A stretch of 64,000 bases of DNA, taken from the NCBI GenBank assembly GCA_003130815.1, contig QFDA01000002.1, positions 1 to 64,000 of the forward strand. Reading direction: 5' to 3'. Numbering within the stretch: position 1 is the stretch's first letter; each line of letters starts with the position of its first letter. The stretch is from Bacteroidetes bacterium SCGC AAA795-G10 (lineage in GTDB: Bacteria > Bacteroidota > Bacteroidia > Flavobacteriales > Flavobacteriaceae). The notes below the pieces were generated by a model. That model was not told where the DNA came from, did no database searches, and worked only from the letters and a program-made list of their open reading frames with translations. A program made the translations under genes and the position numbers. Below, piece by piece: positions 42,197 through 52,681 of the stretch.

Positions 42197-44815
42197 TTGC
42201 AAACAAAGTTTTACAATATTGCTTATATATTTTTTTTCATTGGTTGTCTAGTATCCGTTGGACAAGAATCAGAAAATGAAATTTATCAGCAAAAAAATTT
42301 TGACAGCCTTAATAAACCTGCGAAAAAACCATTACTACTATCAGAAGTAAAATACACAGCTAAGGATTGTGTAAGGATTAACAGAAAAGAAAATAAACTT
42401 ATACTGTATAATGAGGCTGAGCTTTATTATCAGGATATTGAATTAAGAGCTGGTATTATTGTTTTGGATTACAGAACAAGTGAAGTCAACGCAGGAAGGA
42501 TAGAAATAGATTCTGTTCTAGTTCAATATCCTTTTTTTAAACAAGCAAATAATGAAGTAAATCCTGATTCAATTAGATTTAACTTTGATACACAAAAAGC
42601 ATTGATTTGGAATTCAAAATCAGGTCAAAATGGAATGGATGTTTTTGCTGCTCTGACGAAAAAACAGAATGATTCTGTGTATTTCATAAAAGATGCAAGA
42701 GTTTCTACAGCAGGAGAACTTATTGGGGGAGACGAAGGTGAAGGTATAGATTATTATTTTAAAGTACGTAAGGGAAAAATCATACCTGGTGGGAAAATAG
42801 TAACTGGATTCACAAACATGTTTATAGCAGATGTTCCAACTCCCGTTGGTCTGCCTTTTGCATTTTTCCCTACAGGTCAAGAGAAAGAATCTGGTTTTAT
42901 TATTCCTTCGGTAAATCAAAGTAATCTTAGAGGCTATGCTGTTCAAAATGGGGGATATTATTTGGCCCTTTCGGATTATTTTGATCTTGCATTAATTGGT
43001 GACTATTATACAAATGGTAGTTATGGATTCCGTGGGGATTCTCAGTATAGAAAGCGATATAAATACAATGGTAAATTCAGTTTTAGATATGAAAATTTAA
43101 TTGATGGTGCTAGGGGTCTACCCGAGTATTCTAAATCTACAGTATTTAATGTAAGGTGGAATCACTCGAAAGATCCTAAATCAAGTCCCAATTCGTCATT
43201 TTCAGCATCAGTGAATTTTGGAAGCAGCGATTATTACAGACAGTCGGTTAATCAATTAAATACACCCAATTTTTTAAATAATAATTTGAGTTCATCTATC
43301 AGTTACTCAAAATCATTTCCTGAATATCCGCGTGTCAACGTATCATTAACTACTGCAATGTCCCAAAATTCGCAAACCAGATCGGTCAATTTAACATTAC
43401 CAACATTTCAGGCAACAATGGAAAGAATTTTTCCGTTTGCACCAAAAAATGGTGCCAAAAAAGGGTTTTTTCAAAACATAAATTTTCAGTACGCTGGGCG
43501 GGCAGAAAATAGAATTATTACAACTGAAGATGACCTCTTTGGGCCAAAAATGTTTGATAATGCTAAAACAGGAATGAACCATAATATCCCGCTAAATACA
43601 AATTTTAAAGTATTTAAATTTTTTAGTGTGAGTACTGGAATGAACTTCGAAGAAGTGTGGACTCAGAATACCCTTAGATATAATGATTTCAATATTGAAA
43701 CAAATTCCATTGCAATAGATACAATTAGAAAAGTCGGAGCATTTAGGCAATACAGTTTTAATGCATCAGTAGGAACCACAATATATGGAACAGTAAATTT
43801 TAAAGAAGGCAGTAAAATTCAATCAATTAGACATACAGTAAGACCGAACATAACTTACTCAAATAGACCAAGTTTTGAACAATACTATGATACATATATA
43901 ATAGATGCTGAAGGTAATACGGCGGAATACACACGTTTTCAAAATAGCCTTTTTGGAGTTCCGTCAAGGGGTATATCAAACGCAATGTCAATTAGTCTTG
44001 GAAATAATTTTGAAGCTAAAGTGAGAGATGATACTGACACCACATCAACTGAACCAAAAAAGATAGTTTTATTAAATAATCTAAACATATCTACATCTCA
44101 TAATTTTGCTGCCGATTCACTTAGATGGAGCCCTGTTAGGATGGGGACTATGTTTTCTCTTCTAAAAAATAAAATGAGAATTAATGTCGGTACTACTTTA
44201 GATCCCTACACTTTAAATGATAATAATATTAGAATAAATAAATATCACTTAACAAATGGCGGTGGACTATTTAGAATGACAAGTGCTAATTTAAATTTAA
44301 ATTACTCTTTTTCTAGTAAACAATTAGAAAGTAAAAACGATAAGGACGACCTAAATAAAATTGAGTCTACCTCTAGTGGTGGAAGAGATGATGACTTGTT
44401 TGGAATGGCTGAGGATTTTTCTGACAGGAGAATGAATCAAGAAGATCAAGGAGAAACAGCAAAATACCCTAGTTATAGAAGTAAAATACCTTGGGACTTA
44501 AAAATTGCTTATTCATTAACCTATAATAATAATAGAGGTCAAAGGGATTTAAGCAATAATTCTCTAATGTTTTCGGGAAATCTAGAGCTTACTCCAAAAT
44601 GGAAAGTTGGTGTCTCCTCTGGTTACGATTTCAAAGGAAAAGGGTTTACATACACCCAACTTCGGTTTGATCGTGACCTAAACAGTTGGAGATTAAATTT
44701 TAGCTGGGTTCCTTTCAGTGAAAGGGCCTCCTGGAATTTTTTTATTGGCATAAAGTCTGGCTTGCTAAGTGACATTAAATATGAAAAACAGAGTCTCCCT
44801 AACAGATCTTATTAA
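42197..44815 (+). CDS. lptD: LPS-assembly protein LptD / OstA-like outer-membrane protein
   Basis: This 872-residue outer-membrane protein has a signal peptide (FYNIAYIFFFIGCLVSVGQ), an N-terminal OstA-like beta-taco segment with KLILYNEAELYYQDIELRAGIIVLDYRT, and a C-terminal barrel with repeated aromatic strands. The DVPTPVGLPFAFFPTG sequence is typical of LptD in Bacteroidota. LptD inserts lipopolysaccharide in the outer leaflet with LptE. The first in-frame start is the TTG at 42197; a TAG at 42173 closes the frame upstream and no ATG intervenes. The amidase gene is divergent, and RidA follows on the same strand after 26 bases. Confidence 0.9.
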   Translation: MQTKFYNIAYIFFFIGCLVSVGQESENEIYQQKNFDSLNKPAKKPLLLSEVKYTAKDCVRINRKENKLILYNEAELYYQDIELRAGIIVLDYRTSEVNAGRIEIDSVLVQYPFFKQANNEVNPDSIRFNFDTQKALIWNSKSGQNGMDVFAALTKKQNDSVYFIKDARVSTAGELIGGDEGEGIDYYFKVRKGKIIPGGKIVTGFTNMFIADVPTPVGLPFAFFPTGQEKESGFIIPSVNQSNLRGYAVQNGGYYLALSDYFDLALIGDYYTNGSYGFRGDSQYRKRYKYNGKFSFRYENLIDGARGLPEYSKSTVFNVRWNHSKDPKSSPNSSFSASVNFGSSDYYRQSVNQLNTPNFLNNNLSSSISYSKSFPEYPRVNVSLTTAMSQNSQTRSVNLTLPTFQATMERIFPFAPKNGAKKGFFQNINFQYAGRAENRIITTEDDLFGPKMFDNAKTGMNHNIPLNTNFKVFKFFSVSTGMNFEEVWTQNTLRYNDFNIETNSIAIDTIRKVGAFRQYSFNASVGTTIYGTVNFKEGSKIQSIRHTVRPNITYSNRPSFEQYYDTYIIDAEGNTAEYTRFQNSLFGVPSRGISNAMSISLGNNFEAKVRDDTDTTSTEPKKIVLLNNLNISTSHNFAADSLRWSPVRMGTMFSLLKNKMRINVGTTLDPYTLNDNNIRINKYHLTNGGGLFRMTSANLNLNYSFSSKQLESKNDKDDLNKIESTSSGGRDDDLFGMAEDFSDRRMNQEDQGETAKYPSYRSKIPWDLKIAYSLTYNNNRGQRDLSNNSLMFSGNLELTPKWKVGVSSGYDFKGKGFTYTQLRFDRDLNSWRLNFSWVPFSERASWNFFIGIKSGLLSDIKYEKQSLPNRSY

Positions 44816-44841
44816 CTTTAAATTAAATTAATACCCAAAAA

Positions 44842-45222
44842 ATGAAAGAAATAATAAAAACTAAAAATGCACCTGCTCCAATAGGACCGTATAATCAGGC
44901 AATTAAAGCAGGTAACACACTCTACATATCTGGGCAAATACCTTTGATCCCTTCAACTATGGAGCTTTTAAAAGGTACAATACAAGAAGAAACTGAGTTA
45001 GTTATGGAAAGTCTAAAGTCAATTTTAAAAGAAGCTAGAATGACTTTTGAAAATGTTGTAAAAACAACGATTTTTATAGATGATATGAACAATTTTCAAC
45101 ATGTTAATGAAGTTTATGGAAAGTACTTTAAAGATGAAAGCGCACCCGCAAGAGAAACTGTTGCAGTTAAAACACTACCAAAATCAGTTCGGATTGAAAT
45201 TTCTATGGTAGCAGTAGTATAG
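44842..45222 (+). CDS. RidA family reactive enamine/imine deaminase
   Basis: The 126-residue protein is a RidA/YjgF family member with typical length and motifs: APAPIGPYNQAIKAGNTLYISGQIPL near the N-terminus and SAPARETVAVKTLPKSVRIEISMVAV at the end, with the catalytic Arg in the RETVAV segment. RidA hydrolyses reactive 2-aminoacrylate and related imines released by PLP enzymes. It is cytoplasmic and trimeric in known members. It is located downstream of lptD in the same orientation. A second RidA-like gene lies at 62757-63221, in a different genetic context. Confidence 0.94.
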   Translation: MKEIIKTKNAPAPIGPYNQAIKAGNTLYISGQIPLIPSTMELLKGTIQEETELVMESLKSILKEARMTFENVVKTTIFIDDMNNFQHVNEVYGKYFKDESAPARETVAVKTLPKSVRIEISMVAVV

Positions 45223-45224
45223 GA

Positions 45225-46088
45225 CTATAATTTATTTCCGATAAGTCTTTTATGATACTTGACTAATTCGTCTATTGGTCTTTGAACAATCCTACCCATT
45301 GTAAGCTTTTTCTTACTTAAAGCTTTTTTTATTTCATCTTTTAAATAAAAAGAAATCGAACCGATAAAATGAATGGGAACTTGATCTGCGTTTTTGAATT
45401 GAAGTATCTGATGATTTATAAAACGCTTTAATCCTATTTTAATTATTTTTTGAAATTCTAAATTTGATTTATGTTCAATTAAAAATCTTGAAAAAGAAGC
45501 CAAATATGCATTAGGATTTTCTCTTCTATAAATATTTTCTTTTATTTCATCAGCTCTTAAATTATATTCACTTGCAAATTTTATTGCTAACTCTTTTGGC
45601 ATTGAATTAAAATAATAACTTCTTATTAATTGTTTTCCGTAATAATTCCCACTTGCTTCATCCATTAGAACATAGCCAAGAGAATCAACTCGTTGTTCTA
45701 TTTCTTTACCATCAAAATAAGTACAATTTGAGCCTGTTCCTAATATACATACTATACATTTTTCTCCAGGTTTAGATGCAGCGTATACTGCAGCATATGT
45801 GTCCTCTTTTATTGTTATTTTACTTTTTGTAAAAATTTCTTTGAAGACTTTTCGAATTCTTAGCTGCGGTGATTCCACCCCACATCCTGCTCCATAAAAA
45901 TATAAGTGAGTTACCTTGTTTCTATTTTGATAAAGGTCAAAGTTATTAATTATCCTTTCTTTTAAAATAGCACTTGAAAGAACCTGCGGGTTGAGCCCAA
46001 GAGTTTGAGTTGAAAATAACTCATCACCATTTTGATTTACCGAAATCCAGTCAGTTTTTGTTGATCCACTATCTACAACTAAAATCAT
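45225..46088 (-). CDS. BadF/BadG/BcrA/BcrD-type ATPase, probable N-acetylglucosamine kinase
   Basis: This 287-residue protein has the actin-like ATPase fold of the BadF/NAGK family. Visible motifs are the phosphate-1 segment VDSGSTKTDW, the second phosphate loop with CIVCILGTGSNC, the adenosine region with IPIHFIGSISFYLK and a DSLGYVLMDEASGNYYGKQ segment. Flavobacterial members adjacent to gapA and pfkA are called N-acetylglucosamine kinase, converting GlcNAc to GlcNAc-6-phosphate with ATP, which would fit the peptidoglycan-recycling enzymes nearby. That substrate is inferred. It ends 2 bases from the RidA gene, in convergent orientation. Confidence 0.85.
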   Translation of the reverse strand: MILVVDSGSTKTDWISVNQNGDELFSTQTLGLNPQVLSSAILKERIINNFDLYQNRNKVTHLYFYGAGCGVESPQLRIRKVFKEIFTKSKITIKEDTYAAVYAASKPGEKCIVCILGTGSNCTYFDGKEIEQRVDSLGYVLMDEASGNYYGKQLIRSYYFNSMPKELAIKFASEYNLRADEIKENIYRRENPNAYLASFSRFLIEHKSNLEFQKIIKIGLKRFINHQILQFKNADQVPIHFIGSISFYLKDEIKKALSKKKLTMGRIVQRPIDELVKYHKRLIGNKL

Positions 46089-46103
46089 GCTTTTAATTTT
46101 TAG

Positions 46104-47108
<1,005 letters not shown>

Positions 47109-47122
47109 TTATTTATTTAATT

Positions 47123-48106
47123 CTACAAAGAAAGTATATCTGATACTCTTACTAAATCTTTATTAATTTCTGATTTCCCTTTTATTGCTTTTTCAAGTGG
47201 TGTCAATATAATTTCATCTTCTTTTAATCCAACCATAGCATTTGATTTTCCTTCATATAGAGATTCAACTGCCTTTACACCCATCCTTGAAGCTAATACT
47301 CTGTCAAAACATGTTGGTCTACCTCCACGTTGCATGTGTCCTAAAACTGATACGCGAACATCATAATTAGGCATATTTTTTTCTATATATTCTGCAATAT
47401 CAAAAACATTTTTACCGGTTTTATCACCTTCAGCAATCACAACTATACTCGAGGATTTTCCTGATTTTTCACTCCTGCTGAGAGATTCTAATAAACGTTC
47501 TAGTCCCATGTTTTCTTCTGGAATCAATATTTCTTCAGCACCAGCTCCAATCCCGGTATTCAAAGCGATGTGACCAGCGTCTCTACCCATAACTTCAACA
47601 AAAAATAAGCGATTATGAGATATGGCTGTATCTCTTATTTTATCTATTGCGTCAATAACTGTATTAAGCGCAGTGTCATATCCAATTGTATGTGAAGTGC
47701 CAAAAATATCATTGTCAATAGTTCCAGGAATACCTATAACAGGGATTTTAAATTCAGATTGAAAGATCATCGCTCCAGTAAATGAACCATCACCACCTAT
47801 TATTATTAAAGAATCTATCTTATGTTTTTTGATTGTTTCAAATGCCCTTTTTCTTCCCTCAGTACTGTGAAATTCAGAACACCTTGCAGATTTTAATATT
47901 GTCCCACCTTTATTAATAATGTTGTTAACACTTCTAGGATTCATAATCTGAGTTTTATCGTCAATTAGACCTTGGTAGCCTTGATAAATCGCAACAGAAT
48001 CCAATTTTAAAAAAGCTGAGGTTCGAACCACGGCTCTAACGGCTGCGTTCATTCCAGGTGCATCTCCCCCAGATGTTAAAACTCCAATACGTTTTACTGA
48101 TGTCAT
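47123..48106 (-). CDS. pfkA: ATP-dependent 6-phosphofructokinase
   Basis: The protein of 327 residues is a bacterial ATP-PFK of group A. Motifs are TSGGDAPGMN (residues 11-20), the ATP-binding GGDGS at 104-108 with the Gly-Asp pattern indicating ATP use, the catalytic PGTIDND at 127-133, and the fructose-6-phosphate binding EVMGRDAGHIAL and GHMQRGG. It catalyses the committed step of glycolysis. Bacteroidota often use PPi-dependent types as well; here the residues around the active site (GGDGS) agree with ATP. It is the first gene of the pfkA-gapA-kinase group, with a likely promoter just upstream. Confidence 0.97.
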   Translation of the reverse strand: MTSVKRIGVLTSGGDAPGMNAAVRAVVRTSAFLKLDSVAIYQGYQGLIDDKTQIMNPRSVNNIINKGGTILKSARCSEFHSTEGRKRAFETIKKHKIDSLIIIGGDGSFTGAMIFQSEFKIPVIGIPGTIDNDIFGTSHTIGYDTALNTVIDAIDKIRDTAISHNRLFFVEVMGRDAGHIALNTGIGAGAEEILIPEENMGLERLLESLSRSEKSGKSSSIVVIAEGDKTGKNVFDIAEYIEKNMPNYDVRVSVLGHMQRGGRPTCFDRVLASRMGVKAVESLYEGKSNAMVGLKEDEIILTPLEKAIKGKSEINKDLVRVSDILSL

Positions 48107-48124
48107 AATATTTTGGGTTCTTCA

Positions 48125-48153
48125 CAAATTTAATTATTAAATTAAGAGTACAA
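48125..48153 (-). promoter_or_regulatory. Putative Bacteroidota-type promoter of pfkA
   Basis: On the minus strand there is a TTG (complement of 48151-48153) followed after 18 bases by TAAATTTG (complement of 48125-48132). That matches the Bacteroidota sigma-A consensus TTG and TAnnTTTG in sequence and spacing. The box lies 19 bases before the pfkA start codon, so the leader would be very short. Confidence 0.45.
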
Positions 48154-48205
48154 TAACAAGCAATAATAATTTATAACAATCTCAATAAATTCTAATAAAC
48201 TAATT

Positions 48206-51200
48206 CTATTTTATAAAGTTGATAAATTCACTAGGATTATCTTGTTCTATTTCATTTTCGTTTTTTGAAAAATTTGATTGACTTCTTATTTTGTTAATCA
48301 ACTGTTTAAATGTATTAAAATCTACATCATACGATAATCCAAGACCCTGTGTATATCCCAATTCATCTCCTATGTAACGAAACTCGTTCTCTTTATTAAA
48401 TATTTTAGCTTTAAGTGAACCTTCCTCATTTAAAATAAAATCAATTTGAACATTACCAACAATTAACGTCTGCTCTAGACCACCCACTGGTACTCCAATT
48501 TTTCCATTTAATAAAATCTTTTCACTAATTTTTGTTGATAATGTAAAGCCTAATCTGTCTTCGGTTGCAATATCTATCAAAGCACTTTTGTCTCCTTGTA
48601 AATAGTCAATCCCAACTTTAAGTTTATCATTATCCTTCTCACCTATTAAATTTGCAACTATATCTGAGGCTTTTTGATATAAATTATTAGTAATTCCTTG
48701 CATAGAAACACTAACCTCGTTTATAAAAATACCCTGCGATAGAAGTGATATTGCCTGAAGTTGACTCCTTTGAGGATCTGCTAGTCTGTAATTAATTTCA
48801 GAAGCCAAAGTACCACTTGTGTTGGGAAATTCAATTTCAAAAATAGGATTATCAGGCTTAAGCAAATTACCTTCTAATTTAATAATCACATCAGTGGGTA
48901 TATTTTTATTAAAATTTGGATTATCGAGTAAAAAGGCTGGATTTGCTCCTCCTGGCACTTCGTAAACAGCTTGAATATTCATTCTGGCTTCCAAAGGATC
49001 TCCTTCCCAGATAATATTTCCCCCAGGTTTTAAATTAAATTTTTTGTCAATTAATCCTAAATTTCTAAAGTTATAAACTCCAGTGTCTATAATGAAATCA
49101 CCCCACATGTTGAACTTACCATTAGTATTAATTTCCATGAGAAGATTTCCTGAACCATTTCCGCTTAGTGAGCTTCCAGTCACTTGATCAATAACAATTT
49201 CAATATTAGCTAAATTATTAATATCTAGTTCAAAATCTAATTCTAATCCTTTAACCTCCTCTATCCTTTTTGTTCTGTTTTTAGTATCTAAATTCTTTTT
49301 TTCATTTTTATCAATAAAGTCTACAAAAGAGAAATTAGAAACCCCTAAATCCTCAGACAAAGGAATTTTAATTGAGGTGCCTTTTTCAGTAGTTCCATCT
49401 AAAGAAATTTTTAAGTTTTTAGTTGGTCCATTTAAGTTTACTTTCCCATTCAAATAGCCTTCTCCGAAAAATAGTGATTCAGGTTTATTGTCGGTATTTA
49501 GAAGTAACATCCTTTCTGAAATTACTGTTAGGTCAGTTGTCCAATTGGAGAAGTTATTGTGTGATAGATTACCACTAAAATTTGCGGAGGTTCCCTTTGA
49601 TAGGTCACTAATTACAGTTTTTTTGAAAACAAAATTTTGTTCATCTAAATCTACTTTAGTGTCTTCAACAGAATACACTAAATTTAGAAAAGGAATGGAA
49701 AATTCTCCACCTTTTAACACTAAAAATCCATCATGAGCATACTTTTTATAATTCCCATATAAATTAACTTGGCCATCAACAATACCTTTAAAATTATTGA
49801 TTGCTTTTTTACCTAAAGGTGAAAGAAAATTAATGTTAAAATTATTTATATCAATACCTAAATTAAAATATGAACTCGACAATCCTCCCAAGAAACCATT
49901 TATGTCTAAAGTTTTTTTGTCTCTGTCAAATAATTTAATGTCAGTTAAAAAAATATTTTTTTGACTCCCTCTTTCCGTCTTAAAATACAAATTGCCTAGG
50001 GGTTGATTATTAATTACAAGATCAGTAACATTTCCATCAATTTCTAATTCATTCTGATTTGCATTTCTGATAATGCTGGCATTGATTTTTGTCAAACCAT
50101 CAATTTCAAAAGATTTCAAAGGTGGAATAATATTTCGTAGTAATGTGTTCTGGAGATTTAATTCCAAATTATAATTATTAAAATCATTAAAACTACCTAA
50201 AAGAGAAATAAACTGATTGCCAGAATATGCTGTTAACTTACTTAGTTTTATTTTATTTTTTTTAGGGTAATAGCTTAAGTTTTGATTATTCAAGTTTTCG
50301 GGATTAACCACCCAATCATTCTGCCCCAACGGAATTGTTGACTTTTTTATTGCAAAATGAGAGTTTTTGAATTTATCTTGGGTATGATAAATATTTATTT
50401 GGTACAAACCACTATCATCATTGGCCTCAAATTCAGACTTAAAGTAGAGAGAATCAGATATTTTCTTCGATGTCAATTTGAAATCAAATAATTTAAAATA
50501 TTTATTTGATATGTTTTTAACTGATAAAAGGCTGTTATAATCTGGGTTTGTAGTATTTGCTTCATAATGAATTTGATTAAATTTAACCTCATTGTATTCA
50601 AATAAAGGCGCATCTATAATTAATTTTCCAAAGTTATTTTTTGAATCAATCAATCCTTCTATACTTATATTTTGTGGAATTAAGGAATTTGGGTACAAAG
50701 CGTTCAAAATCTTTTTCTTGATATTTAATCTTAGACTTACTTCTTGATTACCATTAATTTTCTTGTATGGGATGAAGGGATAGACTTTATGAAAAGTATT
50801 TTGACATAGACTCGCAATTTTAGATAACAGAAATTCACCTCTTAATTCACCCTCTATGAAATCTGTATTTTGAATTTCTATAAAAGTTTTCTTGTCTGTA
50901 AATCCTTTTTTAAGAACAATCGGATTAAAATTTATTGTTTCAAATTCATTTTTTATTGATGCAGATGAAATTTTTAAATTTCCTTTTAAATCATCTAAAT
51001 TATTTCCAATTGTGTTTAAGAGAATGACACCATCAAATTCGAGTTTTTTTGATCCAGATTTTAGCCCAAAACTGTTAAAATCAATTTTATCAATATTAGC
51101 AAGTAAAGTTATTTTGGTATTTTTTTGATTAAAATCTGCTAAAAAATCACTTTTAAGAATAAGTAAATTTGAATCAATATTTAAATTATTCCTTAATTCT

Positions 51201-52627
51201 AGTTTCTCAATTCTTCCATTTAGATTTATTTTATCAACAATTATGTTCTTATTTTCTAAAGTCATATTATTTAATGTCCAATAAAGATTTGGGTTATTTA
51301 AATTTTTAAAATTTCCACTAAAATTGTATTCTGCTGAGAACTTAATTTTTTGATTTTCATTTATTAAGCGTGATAAGTCAAGATTTTTAATATTCCCCTC
51401 AAATTCAAAACTTTTATTAGGATTATTCTTACTTAAAACACCAAGACCTAGCCTGCCTTTTGTAGAAAATTTACCCCATTTATTTTTTGAAAATAGGTCA
51501 AAATCAAAATCATTCAGACTGAATGTGCTAGTACCTTTCAAATTAAGATTTGAAATTCTTTGAAAGTTTTCTTTTACTTGGCGAGGTAAAGAATTAATTT
51601 TTCTTAACTCATCAATATTTATATTGAGTGAATCAGTAAACATTTTTATTTTTAAACCCTCTTGATTTAGTGGGTTTTTAACATTTATATTTCCAAAGAA
51701 TTTCAAAAATGGGTTTGAAAGTTTAAGATTTTCTATTTCTAATTCTGACAGGGATCCTTTTGCAAAAAATGAGGTTTTAAATGGGGGTATATTTTTAAAA
51801 TATTCATTTTTTGTAAATATAGAAAGCAACTCAACTTTACAATTGTCTACTATCATGTTAATATTTCCATTTGAATTGAAATTATTTAAACTACCATTAT
51901 TGCCCCATAATTCAACCTTACCATTTAGGTAATTTGGACCAGATGATAATCGTAATTTGTTCATGCTAAGAAAACCAGGTTTGTAAGATATTAATACACT
52001 TGTATTTATAGATTTCACAAAACTATTATTTAAAGTACCTTCAAAATTTTCAATATTAACCTTTAGTTGAGTATTAACAAAAACAAGCTCACTTGCTTTA
52101 ATTTTTCCAGAATTTAGTTTGATAGGTTTTGAACGGTTATTATTTTCATTTCCAAAAAGAAAAGAGATCTTGTTAAGAACAATTTCTTTGACCTCAAATT
52201 TTGTCTTACGATTTCGTTTTTTATTTTTTTTAAGTTTGTCTAAAAGAATATTTAGTGAGTGAGTTTTTTCACCTTCATAATATTTTAATTTCAAATAAAC
52301 GTCATCTCCATTCAAATAGTTTAGCTCAATATTTCTAGCATATAAACCTTTAAAATTAATCAAGGAACTTTCTAAAGATTTTGCATAGATCAATGTGTCT
52401 TTGTGATGATCCTCAATAAAGAAATCTGTGAAAATCATTTTACCATTCCACTGCAACTTAAGGTTTTCAAAAAGGATTTTTTGATTGGTTTTTTTTGTGA
52501 AGTTTTCCGTAAGACTTTTTACAATTTTTGTTTGTACAATAGAAGAGGATAATATAAAATAAAAGCTAAAGCCAAGGAATAATAATATCCCTAAAAGTAT
52601 TGACGCTATTTTATACTTTTTATTAAT
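48206..52627 (-). CDS. tamB: Translocation/assembly module TamB (DUF490)
   Basis: TamB is a very large periplasmic, beta-helical protein thought to shuttle phospholipids or aid assembly of outer-membrane proteins. The protein is long, with repeated amphipathic beta strands and the DUF490 C-terminal domain (LDFELDINNLANIEIVIDQVTGSSLSGNGSGNLLMEINTNGKF, then the Ser-rich ...LQAISLLSQGIF). The usual-type start is a TTG at 52456, but the frame stays open upstream to a stop at 52646-52648 and encodes the expected anchor helix (YKIASILLGILLFLGFSFYF) and the conserved IVQTKIVKSLTENFTKKT. No ATG, GTG or TTG occurs there. I place the start at ATT (52627); ATA codons at 52636 and 52639 are also possible. 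Confidence 0.88.
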   Translation of the reverse strand: MNKKYKIASILLGILLFLGFSFYFILSSSIVQTKIVKSLTENFTKKTNQKILFENLKLQWNGKMIFTDFFIEDHHKDTLIYAKSLESSLINFKGLYARNIELNYLNGDDVYLKLKYYEGEKTHSLNILLDKLKKNKKRNRKTKFEVKEIVLNKISFLFGNENNNRSKPIKLNSGKIKASELVFVNTQLKVNIENFEGTLNNSFVKSINTSVLISYKPGFLSMNKLRLSSGPNYLNGKVELWGNNGSLNNFNSNGNINMIVDNCKVELLSIFTKNEYFKNIPPFKTSFFAKGSLSELEIENLKLSNPFLKFFGNINVKNPLNQEGLKIKMFTDSLNINIDELRKINSLPRQVKENFQRISNLNLKGTSTFSLNDFDFDLFSKNKWGKFSTKGRLGLGVLSKNNPNKSFEFEGNIKNLDLSRLINENQKIKFSAEYNFSGNFKNLNNPNLYWTLNNMTLENKNIIVDKINLNGRIEKLELRNNLNIDSNLLILKSDFLADFNQKNTKITLLANIDKIDFNSFGLKSGSKKLEFDGVILLNTIGNNLDDLKGNLKISSASIKNEFETINFNPIVLKKGFTDKKTFIEIQNTDFIEGELRGEFLLSKIASLCQNTFHKVYPFIPYKKINGNQEVSLRLNIKKKILNALYPNSLIPQNISIEGLIDSKNNFGKLIIDAPLFEYNEVKFNQIHYEANTTNPDYNSLLSVKNISNKYFKLFDFKLTSKKISDSLYFKSEFEANDDSGLYQINIYHTQDKFKNSHFAIKKSTIPLGQNDWVVNPENLNNQNLSYYPKKNKIKLSKLTAYSGNQFISLLGSFNDFNNYNLELNLQNTLLRNIIPPLKSFEIDGLTKINASIIRNANQNELEIDGNVTDLVINNQPLGNLYFKTERGSQKNIFLTDIKLFDRDKKTLDINGFLGGLSSSYFNLGIDINNFNINFLSPLGKKAINNFKGIVDGQVNLYGNYKKYAHDGFLVLKGGEFSIPFLNLVYSVEDTKVDLDEQNFVFKKTVISDLSKGTSANFSGNLSHNNFSNWTTDLTVISERMLLLNTDNKPESLFFGEGYLNGKVNLNGPTKNLKISLDGTTEKGTSIKIPLSEDLGVSNFSFVDFIDKNEKKNLDTKNRTKRIEEVKGLELDFELDINNLANIEIVIDQVTGSSLSGNGSGNLLMEINTNGKFNMWGDFIIDTGVYNFRNLGLIDKKFNLKPGGNIIWEGDPLEARMNIQAVYEVPGGANPAFLLDNPNFNKNIPTDVIIKLEGNLLKPDNPIFEIEFPNTSGTLASEINYRLADPQRSQLQAISLLSQGIFINEVSVSMQGITNNLYQKASDIVANLIGEKDNDKLKVGIDYLQGDKSALIDIATEDRLGFTLSTKISEKILLNGKIGVPVGGLEQTLIVGNVQIDFILNEEGSLKAKIFNKENEFRYIGDELGYTQGLGLSYDVDFNTFKQLINKIRSQSNFSKNENEIEQDNPSEFINFIK

Positions 52628-52681
52628 TGTATCTATTATTTTTGTTTAATTATTACTACTTATTTCATTTACTAGAGCAAT

